Source of the DNA: Aquimarina amphilecti
Lineage (GTDB): Bacteria > Bacteroidota > Bacteroidia > Flavobacteriales > Flavobacteriaceae
Assembly: GCF_900109375.1 (NCBI RefSeq)
Contig: NZ_FOAB01000008.1
Coordinates: forward strand, 34,520 to 98,519
DNA length: 64,000 nt
Reading direction: 5' to 3'
Shown here: in pieces, positions 1 through 8,847 of the stretch
Layout: every line of letters begins with the position of its first letter
Position numbering within the stretch: position 1 is the first letter of the stretch
Made by a program: the position numbers and the translations under genes
The notes under the pieces: generated by a model
What the model was told of the DNA's origin: nothing
What the model saw: only the letters and a program-made list of their open reading frames with translations
Database searches by the model: none

Positions 1-1549
1 CGACTTCACTTTGTTTACCATCATTATCAGTAGCTACAGCTTTAACCGTATACGTTCCTGTAGATCTTCCATTTACTTCTTGTGGATTAGGAGAACTATT
101 ATGACCCCACTCATATGGTGCTACATTCTCTTGACGAACTAAACTGTTATTAATATATAATTTTACATTAGAAACACTTCCATCAGAATCAGAAGCATTT
201 GCAACTACGGTAAGATCATATCCCTCTTGTACCGTAATATTACCGGATGGTGATGCAAATGAAACATTTGGAGCTTGATTACTAGTTGGTGACTTAACAA
301 TTACCGTTCTTGAAACTTCTGTAGAAAGCCCTTCTTGTCCTTCTTCAAAAGCTCGTGCTCCTATAGTGTATGTACCTGCTGAAGTCGGTGTCCAAGTTAC
401 AGTATAAGGAGACGTTTGATCTTGATCATAATATCCACCATTAACTTTAAAGTTAACTCGATCAACATCCCCATCGGGATCAGAGGCATTAGCTCTTAAG
501 GTAATCGTCTCACCAAGTGTAAACTCTTGATTATTCGATGATGGATTGGTTAATGCAACTTGTGGTGGTTTGTTATCCTCGCCACCGTCTGGTGGGTTAC
601 CACATCCTGTCCAAACTTTAAAATCATCAAAAAACGTATATTCTGTTCTTGGAGAATGCCAAACAGGATCTGTTCTACTTCCTCCACGATAGGTATTCAT
701 AATTAAAGCATTGATTTTTAAGCTGCTTTTTCCTGAGTTTCGAATTTTCGCATTGTTATCACGATACGTTTCTACTCCATCAATCCACATGATTACTTTA
801 CCATTTTTTTGGCCTGGTGTATTCATTTTGATGTACTGACGGATTGTATACCATTTATCATCTTTCAGATTAGAAAAAATTCTTTTTCCGTCTCCACAAT
901 CTCCATCTTTTCTAGCACTCCCATCTTGTTTTTCGGCAAAGTAACTGTAAAGAATAAGATAAGGTGCATTGGTTTGCGCCCTATTTCTTCTCCACATCAA
1001 ACGTGCAGACCATCCATTTGTATTGTATTTACATCCAGATGGAATAGTTCCACGACCAGTACTTTCACTATTAATCCCGCTGGTAGAACCTCCCAACCCT
1101 GGCAATTTTCCACCAGTAGCCCAGAAAAAATTATCATCAAATTTTACCTTATATTCTAAATACGCTTCATCTACGGCATCAAAATAAGGATCAAAGAGAA
1201 AACCACCTGATCTACCTGAGGCATCATTTTTTAAATACTGCGCTCGTAAAGTTCCATTAACAATCCTTGTTTCTTGCGGAGTGTTTTCTATCAAATTACT
1301 TGCAGCGCCGGGACCTTCTACTCCTCTATATGTAGATGCAGTCCAAGGCTTGACTTTATTATTAAAATCACTTTTGATATCTGCAATAGAGTATCGTCTG
1401 TTGTTCCAATTATTAAAATCCACATCAATAATAGTATTACATTGAGCGAAAGTGTCTTGATTATTAAAAAGAAGTGCGATCACTATCAAAAATGATAGCA
1501 TAAAAACATTCTTATTTATATACCGTTTATAAACAATCTTTTCTTTCAT
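1..1549 (-). CDS. Secreted polysaccharide-lyase-like protein with Ig-like modules (3' part outside window)
   Basis: The reading frame starts at the ATG at 1549 and stays open to the window edge (516 codons), so the C-terminus is missing. Residues 1-36 look like a signal peptide ending in TFAQ. Residues about 37-310 contain a YLEYKVKFDD...GGKLPGLGG pattern and a later IDGVETYRD strand, which resemble the jelly-roll fold of PL14/PL20-type lyases. Two Ig-like modules follow: one starts NKPPQVALTNP, the other NQAPNVSFASP, the latter with the PYEWGH signature also found in the next two genes. It is the last visible gene of a three-gene minus-strand operon, 43 bp after its neighbour. A T9SS tail probably lies beyond the window. 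The fold assignment is reasonable; the substrate is unknown. Confidence 0.75.
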   Translation of the reverse strand, partial: MKEKIVYKRYINKNVFMLSFLIVIALLFNNQDTFAQCNTIIDVDFNNWNNRRYSIADIKSDFNNKVKPWTASTYRGVEGPGAASNLIENTPQETRIVNGTLRAQYLKNDASGRSGGFLFDPYFDAVDEAYLEYKVKFDDNFFWATGGKLPGLGGSTSGINSESTGRGTIPSGCKYNTNGWSARLMWRRNRAQTNAPYLILYSYFAEKQDGSARKDGDCGDGKRIFSNLKDDKWYTIRQYIKMNTPGQKNGKVIMWIDGVETYRDNNAKIRNSGKSSLKINALIMNTYRGGSRTDPVWHSPRTEYTFFDDFKVWTGCGNPPDGGEDNKPPQVALTNPSSNNQEFTLGETITLRANASDPDGDVDRVNFKVNGGYYDQDQTSPYTVTWTPTSAGTYTIGARAFEEGQEGLSTEVSRTVIVKSPTSNQAPNVSFASPSGNITVQEGYDLTVVANASDSDGSVSNVKLYINNSLVRQENVAPYEWGHNSSPNPQEVNGRSTGTYTVKAVATDNDGKQSEV

Positions 1550-1592
1550 GATTATAAAATTTCTAATTAGTTAATAAGTTGAGTTTGTATAA

Positions 1593-3455
1593 TTAATTTT
1601 TGATCAGTTTATATCTTTTGATCTCTTTTTTCCAAGATCTCAATTCTATAAAATAAAGTCCCTTCATTAATGATGTTATGTCAATAGAGAATGTACTTTC
1701 TTTACCCGGAATTATAGATTTAACTTTCTGACTACTCATATTATAAATTACTATTTCACTAACCGACGTATCAACATTGTTTAGTAAAATTGAATTATTG
1801 GCAGGGTTTGGATAATAAGAAAAGGAATCTATCTCTTCTAAATCAGGTTGGGATTTATTACCGCAAGAAGGGGATTGACTTGTATTACTGAAATAAAGTG
1901 TGAATCCTCCTGTTTTGGAAACCATCACAAAATTATCTTCATCTATAGTAACCCAATATGATCCATCTAAACCAGGAATTCCAGAATCATTAATTGTTAT
2001 CCCAGGACTTGATTGTCCTAACGTATGAGTTATTTTGTTTTTTAGATCTACATAGTAACTAGGAACTCCATTATCCGTATTGATTGCAAATTGATATAAT
2101 CCATTATTAGCAGCATTCCAGTTAATCGTAATCTTTCTAAAATTTTCTAAAACAGGCACATTATCCCCTAAAACGTATACCTCCGAAAAAGATGTTTTAT
2201 TAATACTAGATATCCCATTACTAACGGGAGTATTAAAAGAACAATTATCACTCTCATCCGTATCCTCCCTTTTTACAATAAGCGTAAAAGTGGTTTCTGA
2301 GGTTGCCCCTTCATTATCTGTAGCAACCGCCTTAAAAACATGTGTACCAACAGACAAGTTATTTACTTCATTTGGATTTGGTGATGAAGGATGACCCCAT
2401 TCATAGGGAGCAACACTTTCTTGTCTTACAAGAGTATCATCTATATAAAGTTTTACATTACTAATACTCCCATCGGTATCAGAGGCATTAACTCTAACAT
2501 CAAGACTATAACCTTCATCAACGGTAATATTATTAGAAGGTGTTGCGAATGTAACGACTGGTGGTTGATTTGTATCACCTCCATTATCTCCGTCTCCATC
2601 ATTATCGCTATCATCTCCTATTCTGGTTGTCGAAACAATGAAATCATCAAAGTAAGCTTCTAGGTCTTTGGTAGGTTGAAAAGTTTCATCACTACCTCCA
2701 AAAAAGGTTGATAAATAAATAATATTAAGATGAATATCTTCTTCTCCAACTTGCCTGTAATCACCATTATCTGTAATATTTATCGCAAGCTCTCCATTTA
2801 ACCAACCTCTCATGATTCCATCATTCTGCCCAGGAGTATTTAGCTTATTATACATTTCTACATGATTCCACTGCCCTTTTTTAAACTTCACCTGATCCGC
2901 CTGAGGTTCTCCATTAGGTTCTTCATAAGGATCTGTTAGACTCCAATTAATAGATGCATGCCATCCATCCCAAGTAGGTTCTGTATTATAATGCACATAG
3001 AACTCAACCAGTCCATCATATCTCCACATTAGACGTAAAGACATATTCCTTTCTGAAGTTTGATATGCTAAACCAGGTAATTTACCCCCTGCTCGAAATT
3101 CAAAATCTTCTGGAAAGTATATCCAATAACTAATATATAATTCATCATACTCTCCTTCTACATCAAATGGTACTTTAGTATGCATACCACTTTCTCCGGT
3201 TTTAACCTGTCCTTTTGGATACTTAACATCTAGTACTTTTCCTCGATTTTCAAAATCAGAAATATGTACTCTACCTTCATCTGCTCCTTTACAAAAGGAA
3301 ACATTTAGTGCTTCTTTTATCTGATCTCTATTATATTGCCCAGAAGACAAATGATCAAAATCATATTGATATACATAGTTTTCTTGAGCAAATAAGAACG
3401 AAGAAAGGCTCAATAAAATAAATGTAAAACTATTTTTTACGTATTTATAATTCAT
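1593..3455 (-). CDS. T9SS-exported polysaccharide-lyase-like protein
   Basis: From the ATG at 3455 the protein begins MNYKYVKNSFTF and has a clean signal peptide ending FLFAQ. A longer start at 3488 adds eleven residues that spoil the signal peptide. Order of domains: PL14/PL20-like jelly roll (about 15-280) with LYISYWIYFPEDF and GGKLPGLAY; an Asp/Gly-rich linker; an Ig-like module with PYEWGH (about 300-400); a roughly 125-residue module starting CSFNTPVS and ending SPSCG (about 405-535); and a T9SS type A sorting tail starting YYPNPANNS. It lies between the other two lyase-like genes in one operon. Secretion and cell-surface attachment follow from the tail. Substrate specificity cannot be read from the sequence. 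Confidence 0.8.
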   Translation of the reverse strand: MNYKYVKNSFTFILLSLSSFLFAQENYVYQYDFDHLSSGQYNRDQIKEALNVSFCKGADEGRVHISDFENRGKVLDVKYPKGQVKTGESGMHTKVPFDVEGEYDELYISYWIYFPEDFEFRAGGKLPGLAYQTSERNMSLRLMWRYDGLVEFYVHYNTEPTWDGWHASINWSLTDPYEEPNGEPQADQVKFKKGQWNHVEMYNKLNTPGQNDGIMRGWLNGELAINITDNGDYRQVGEEDIHLNIIYLSTFFGGSDETFQPTKDLEAYFDDFIVSTTRIGDDSDNDGDGDNGGDTNQPPVVTFATPSNNITVDEGYSLDVRVNASDTDGSISNVKLYIDDTLVRQESVAPYEWGHPSSPNPNEVNNLSVGTHVFKAVATDNEGATSETTFTLIVKREDTDESDNCSFNTPVSNGISSINKTSFSEVYVLGDNVPVLENFRKITINWNAANNGLYQFAINTDNGVPSYYVDLKNKITHTLGQSSPGITINDSGIPGLDGSYWVTIDEDNFVMVSKTGGFTLYFSNTSQSPSCGNKSQPDLEEIDSFSYYPNPANNSILLNNVDTSVSEIVIYNMSSQKVKSIIPGKESTFSIDITSLMKGLYFIELRSWKKEIKRYKLIKN

Positions 3456-3533
3456 GATGTATGCGTTTTGAATCATTAGAATCATCATCAGATAACTTAG
3501 TAGCTACCTGATGATGATGATTGGCTAATACTA

Positions 3534-6500
3534 TTACTGTTTAGTAAATAGAATGGATTTTCTAAATTTTAATCCTTTAACAATAAGAACATACATACCC
3601 GATTTAAGTTTAGAAACATCTAAACCTACTTCTGTATTCTCAATATTCTCTTGAAGTACAATCTTACCTTGCATATCAGCTACTTCTAAAGTAGATTTTT
3701 CCTGAGCTATCCCTGTAACGTTAAGTATGTTATCACTAACAGGGTTTGGAAACAATTTAATATTGGTTAATTTATCATCATCTACCGGTGATTTATCATC
3801 ATCACAGTTAGGAGCTGTATCAGAGTTACTGAAATAAATTGAGAAGTTTCCACTTTTAGAGACCATAACAAAATTAGTTCCGTCTTTTGCTACCCAATAA
3901 GAACCATCTAATCCACTAAAACCGGAGTTGCTTATCGTTACTTCAGGATTACTAGTATTAAAGTTAGTGCTACTAAAAGGTCTAAGATCAACATAGTAAT
4001 TAGGAACACCATTGTTTGTGTTTATTGCAAACTGATATAATCCATTATACTGTGGGTTCCAGTTGATACTAAATTTTCTAAAGTTATCCAACGCAGGACC
4101 ACCGCTTCCCAACACATGTACTTCTGTAAAAGATACTCCATCAAACGCTGGTAAAGCACCACTAGACGGAGTTCCAAATGAACAATCATTGCCTCCACCA
4201 GTATCTTCACCTGTTACTGTTAATGTAAAGGTGGTCTCGGAAGTAGCCCCTTCATTATCTGTTGCAACTGCTTTAAAAACATGACTACCGACTGACAAGT
4301 TGTTTACTTCATTAGGGTTTGGTGATGTTGCATGTCCCCACTCGTAAGGATCAAAACTTTCTTGTCTTACAAAATTATTATCGATATATAGTTTGACATT
4401 GGCAATACTTCCATCACTATCAGAAGCATTGACTTTTACGTATAAGCTGTATCCTTCATCAACAGTCAAGTTACCATTTGGTGTTTCGAAAGAAACTGCA
4501 GGAGGTACATTATCTCCACCAGTATCGCTGGATACTGTAACATTTACATTACCAGAAGTTGTGTTAGCACCATCATTATCAGTTGCTTTTGCAGTTAAAT
4601 TATAATTACCAACTTGAGCATTATTAATATTATACTGGTATGGAGATGAAGAATCTTCTCCTAATTTTACAGAACCATTATAAAATTCAACTTTTGTTAT
4701 ACTTCCATCCGAATCTGATGCATTAGCTATTATTGTTATATTATCTCCTTCTTGATATGATTGTCCATTACTCGGAGATGTAATACTTACACTTGGAGCT
4801 TGATTTTCTCCACCTCCGCCACAAGGAATAATATTCCAACTTGGGCAAGATTGTGTTACAAAATTCGTAGTTCCATCACTTATAGGGAAATCTGGAGAGT
4901 TTGGATTACGTGTATTGTTCCACACATGGATTTCTGAAGGATCTCCTTGTTTTTTTCTCGCTGTTTGAATTTCGTTAGCTCTACTACCTAAATTAAAAGT
5001 ATTATCAAAAATTGCATTTCTAAAACCAGTATTGAATCCAGTTCCTCTATCTAAAAAATCAACTCCAGCATTAATAATCGTAGATCCATCCAAATTAAAG
5101 GTGTTGTTATATACAAAACCATAAGCACCTTTAAGGTCAATAAAAGCATCTGCACTATTTTCTCCAGATATCCCTTGCGCAGAGAAAGTACAATTACGGA
5201 TAATTGTATTTTTAGTTCCTTCTTTTACATCAACACCTTCTGCCGTTACATTAGGTCCTACAATACAACCATCAATAATATTATTATTACATTCTCTTTC
5301 GTAATCATCATGCTGTCCTTTATCAGATCCCACATATAAACCTTCTCCAATTCCTGGTTTTTTGATACCCACATTATATACTCGACAATCTTTTACAAGG
5401 TTAGAACTCGACCCATCTCTTAAATGAATTCCTTCTTCTCCTAATTCTCTAACTGTTAGATTTTCTAGGATTCCATTATTGGCATTATCCAATACAATTC
5501 CTTTAGAACCTTCTTCAAAAATTATATTTTTTATTTCCCAATAATCTCCTAGCATGTGCAATACATATCCATCATACTTTCCATTTTCACCTTTTAATAT
5601 CGGTGGATTGGAAGGGTTTTGTGCTCTCATAATGATAGGTTGCGAAGCTGTACCATTTTTATCTGAAGCAAATCTAGCTGCTCTTCCTCCTATATTAATT
5701 TTATCTGGAGCCTCATAGGTTCCTGAAGCAATTATAATTTCATCTCCTGGTTGTGCATTTTGCATTGCATTTCTAATACAGTCTACTGTATTACAATTGA
5801 TGGTACCACTAGGCCCATCAGGATCTCCTCCATCATCTTCTGACCAGTTTTTTATAAGGTCTTTTATGTAATTTCCTGTTGGTGTTAGTTGATTATTTTT
5901 TAATCCCTCAACCCCTTTTCCTAATTCTACTACAGAAGATCTTTCAGCTCTTGTAGGATCATTGTTACTAGGTTTATCACTAACTGACCAATTTACGTGG
6001 CTAATATTATTGTCTTTGAAAAATTGCATCCATCTTTCTGTTTCTGGAATTTCTAAAGCTCCATCACCACTAGCATCAACCGCTCCCCATTCTGTAACAA
6101 ATAATGCTATACCATTGTTCATAGCTGTTGTAGCTTTTTGTCTTAAACTATTTGTATGTGTCCCTGAATAAAAATGTAAAGTGTATGCCGTATTAGCATC
6201 ACTTATTGGATTATTTGATGCTACATCCACATCTTGAGACCAAGTAGGAGACCCTACTATAATAAGATTATCTGGATCTTCAGATCTAATAGCTGCAATT
6301 ACCGTTTCGGAATAACTTTTTACTGTTAACCAAGATTGGTTAATCGGCTCATTATATACTTCATAAATAACATTAGGTTTATCTCCGTATAATTCTGCCA
6401 TTTCCTTAAAAAAGTCAGCAGCTTCCGAAGTGTATTGTTCAGCTTCATGAGTATGCCAATCTATTATCACATAGATTCCTTCTGTTATCGCTGCATCAAT

Positions 6501-6866
6501 TACTTTTCTAATTTTATTTTTTTGTAAATTAGGACTATCAATGTAACCTGTACCTCCATCCCAGTTTTCTTTTACTCCCATAGCTACGCGGATGATTGAA
6601 CTATTCCAATCACTGGTAAGATGTGATACGGTTTCGGCATCATAAAAATCCGAAGTATCTCCCGCATTACTCCAGAATAAACTATTTCCAGCCAGACTGA
6701 CCGGATCATTATTTTTATCAACAATTTGATTTCCTTGGACTCTTAATCTTCCATGTTTCTGTACAACTGTTTGAGCTACTCCTCCTGCCCAAATAAATAA
6801 TAGTAGTGCTAACCATAAAAAACGGTTTGCTGAAAAATGTTTCTTGTGTGTGTAATACATTTTCAT
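3534..6866 (-). CDS. Modular GH5_2 endo-1,4-beta-glucanase fused to a parallel beta-helix, T9SS-exported
   Basis: An 1110-residue secreted enzyme. A signal peptide (1-31) is followed by a GH5 catalytic domain (about 38-345) that closely follows Bacillus Cel5A-type GH5 subfamily 2 endoglucanases. The acid/base is Glu173 in YEVYNEP and the nucleophile Glu259 in FVTEWG, with conserved IIDWH and LHFYSGTH segments. Residues about 355-690 form a right-handed beta-helix of the pectate-lyase/chondroitinase-B superfamily type, starting at PGDEIIIASGTY. Two Ig-like modules (about 705-905), the Cys-bounded module shared with the next gene (about 912-1035) and a T9SS type A tail (LFPNPVSDN) follow. It is the first gene of the operon. 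Cleavage of beta-1,4-glucan by the first domain is well supported; whether the beta-helix is catalytic is unknown. Confidence 0.9.
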   Translation of the reverse strand: MKMYYTHKKHFSANRFLWLALLLFIWAGGVAQTVVQKHGRLRVQGNQIVDKNNDPVSLAGNSLFWSNAGDTSDFYDAETVSHLTSDWNSSIIRVAMGVKENWDGGTGYIDSPNLQKNKIRKVIDAAITEGIYVIIDWHTHEAEQYTSEAADFFKEMAELYGDKPNVIYEVYNEPINQSWLTVKSYSETVIAAIRSEDPDNLIIVGSPTWSQDVDVASNNPISDANTAYTLHFYSGTHTNSLRQKATTAMNNGIALFVTEWGAVDASGDGALEIPETERWMQFFKDNNISHVNWSVSDKPSNNDPTRAERSSVVELGKGVEGLKNNQLTPTGNYIKDLIKNWSEDDGGDPDGPSGTINCNTVDCIRNAMQNAQPGDEIIIASGTYEAPDKINIGGRAARFASDKNGTASQPIIMRAQNPSNPPILKGENGKYDGYVLHMLGDYWEIKNIIFEEGSKGIVLDNANNGILENLTVRELGEEGIHLRDGSSSNLVKDCRVYNVGIKKPGIGEGLYVGSDKGQHDDYERECNNNIIDGCIVGPNVTAEGVDVKEGTKNTIIRNCTFSAQGISGENSADAFIDLKGAYGFVYNNTFNLDGSTIINAGVDFLDRGTGFNTGFRNAIFDNTFNLGSRANEIQTARKKQGDPSEIHVWNNTRNPNSPDFPISDGTTNFVTQSCPSWNIIPCGGGGENQAPSVSITSPSNGQSYQEGDNITIIANASDSDGSITKVEFYNGSVKLGEDSSSPYQYNINNAQVGNYNLTAKATDNDGANTTSGNVNVTVSSDTGGDNVPPAVSFETPNGNLTVDEGYSLYVKVNASDSDGSIANVKLYIDNNFVRQESFDPYEWGHATSPNPNEVNNLSVGSHVFKAVATDNEGATSETTFTLTVTGEDTGGGNDCSFGTPSSGALPAFDGVSFTEVHVLGSGGPALDNFRKFSINWNPQYNGLYQFAINTNNGVPNYYVDLRPFSSTNFNTSNPEVTISNSGFSGLDGSYWVAKDGTNFVMVSKSGNFSIYFSNSDTAPNCDDDKSPVDDDKLTNIKLFPNPVSDNILNVTGIAQEKSTLEVADMQGKIVLQENIENTEVGLDVSKLKSGMYVLIVKGLKFRKSILFTKQ

Positions 6867-7928
6867 AATTACGCTTGTTTGTGTGTTATATTATTATAAA
6901 ATGATCTGAAAATATAGGCCTACAGCGTTATTTATATAGGTTCCTATACATCATTATTACTTACCTAAAGAAATCGACAGCTCTATTTAAATGAAAATAC
7001 AATCGAGATATTCATCGTAGACGTCTAATCTAAATCAGTATTACAACTACTGAAATAGCATATCCGAATGCACTGAAAAATGATTACAGTCATTAGTAAC
7101 GAGCCAGAAATTCTTCTGGTACGATCCATTATTTAAAATGATATGTCCAAATTCCGGAAGGGTGGGAGATAGAATTTAGATATCGAACTTACTTGCAATT
7201 TTATTTAATTCTAATTAATTGGAATTTTTAGTAATTGTTTGTGGGTTCATTAAACTTTACTTAAAATTAATTTGCCAATCTCAAAATCAAACATTTTTAT
7301 TAATACTCCTTTTCTAAAGGAAAAATTACATGATTTTTATTTACAAGACATCTAAGAAATCAATTTAGACGATCTTTAGTTAACTCTTTTTACTTCTTTT
7401 TAGTATTCCATTTTTCTAAAATTTCTACTAGCAAAATGAATACTAATTGCTATAACCTTTTAATTATTCTATTTATACTAAAAAACAATGCTTTTTACTC
7501 TTTCTAGCTCTTCTGGGGAAACTATACTATTCGTATTAGCATTATCTCATTTAATAAATTAATTACTTATCAAGATGTGTGTGTATCATAATAAGTCTTA
7601 AAATTAATGCATCGTAATATTAGTGTTAAATGCTATTTTAATAATACACTTTTAGGGGTAAATAAATACAAGTATCTGATTATTAGATTTTTAATTTTAT
7701 AAAATTCAATATAAAAAATGGCATTAACATACCACCTTTACTTAATAAACACATCTATTAATCAATACTAATTCAATAGAATTTCACACCAAAAACCATT
7801 CTCTATAATTTACTACAGACAAAAGCTTATCTTAGAAATATAATTTATTACCGTTCAGAAGAATCTAGTATAATATTGAGGTGGTCCAGATTATAAAAGA
7901 TATAATTTTAATTTATCTCTACCCCAGA
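6867..7928. other. Long AT-rich intergenic region upstream of the lyase operon
   Basis: About 1.06 kb with no supportable gene on either strand. Two short dyads lie just upstream of the GH5 gene: TAGGCCTA at 6915-6922 and TATAGGttCCTATA at 6935-6948, which could be an operator. A further dyad CCAGAA-attc-TTCTGG sits at 7104-7119. No clear TAnnTTTG element for the operon was found. The dyads are visible in the sequence; any regulatory role is inference. Confidence 0.4.
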
Positions 7929-8843
7929 TCAAAATCCTTCTCCGGATTTGTATGTAAGAATAAATCCATTTGTATTATTAAATGGAGTATTTCTATCAAA
8001 TGCAGTATAACTATAGGCAAAACGCCAGTTCTCCAGAAAATAAAGTCCAATAAGTCCATTAAATGATGAACTGCTTCGATAACCGCCTCCGACTTCTATT
8101 CTATTCTTATAATTAACAGATACATTAAAATCAAACTGAGCAGGCGCGTCAGCCTCAAACTTAACTAACATGCTTGGCTGTAGCCGTATTTCTTGGAATC
8201 TACTGAGATACAATCTATAACCACCATATAAATAATATGGCGTTTGAATATTTACATTTTGGTCAGAAGCAATACTATCAGAGAACAAATTTTGCACAGA
8301 AAATCCAATATAAAGTTTATTATGATTATAAAGAGCTCCAAAACCAAAAGTTGGAACAGTCACGTTAACATCATTTTCAAAGTTTGGATCTCCTTGTATA
8401 TTTAATCGTGATAGATCTTCATTAAAGAAAAGTACTCCCGTAGTTAATCCAAATGATAATACATTAGGATTATAATTCCACCAACGTGCTCTATTATAAT
8501 TCTCATCTAACAATATTTTGTAAGCATAAGATCCAAAAATCGTTGTTGCAGAAGTTACTCCAATTTGATCACTTATAAAACCACCACTTATCCCAACCTT
8601 ATCATCAAAAACACTTGTATTTAGAATTCCTGAAAACGTTCTTGGGCTTCCTTCGAATTCATTTAAATATCCAAAATTACTTAAACTTACCTCCGTATCT
8701 GAACTATACCCTGAATGTGCAGGATTAATTAAAACTGGATTGTAATAATAGTCAGAAAACACAGGTGTTTGCTGAGCTTGTATAGCGTTTTTGCATACTA
8801 ACAAAATTAATATTGTTAGTATCTTATATATATGTTTTGTCAT
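7929..8843 (-). CDS. PorP/SprF-like type IX secretion outer-membrane protein
   Basis: A 304-residue protein with a signal peptide (cleavage after IQAQ) and the family opening QQTPVFSDYYYNPVLINPAHSG. It continues as alternating amphipathic strands typical of the PorP/SprF beta-barrel family and ends in an aromatic-rich C-terminus. PorP/SprF proteins serve as surface anchors or secretion partners for T9SS substrates with type B tails. The gene begins 4 bp after the stop of the giant type B protein, so the two are almost certainly co-transcribed and act as a pair. It is one of many paralogues expected in such genomes, so a dedicated gene name would be unsafe. Confidence 0.9.
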   Translation of the reverse strand: MTKHIYKILTILILLVCKNAIQAQQTPVFSDYYYNPVLINPAHSGYSSDTEVSLSNFGYLNEFEGSPRTFSGILNTSVFDDKVGISGGFISDQIGVTSATTIFGSYAYKILLDENYNRARWWNYNPNVLSFGLTTGVLFFNEDLSRLNIQGDPNFENDVNVTVPTFGFGALYNHNKLYIGFSVQNLFSDSIASDQNVNIQTPYYLYGGYRLYLSRFQEIRLQPSMLVKFEADAPAQFDFNVSVNYKNRIEVGGGYRSSSSFNGLIGLYFLENWRFAYSYTAFDRNTPFNNTNGFILTYKSGEGF

Positions 8844-8847
8844 AAAA

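Noticed and set aside
809..1495. Several overlapping plus-strand open frames near the left edge
   Set aside because: They lie inside a long minus-strand lyase-like gene with a signal peptide and coherent domains.
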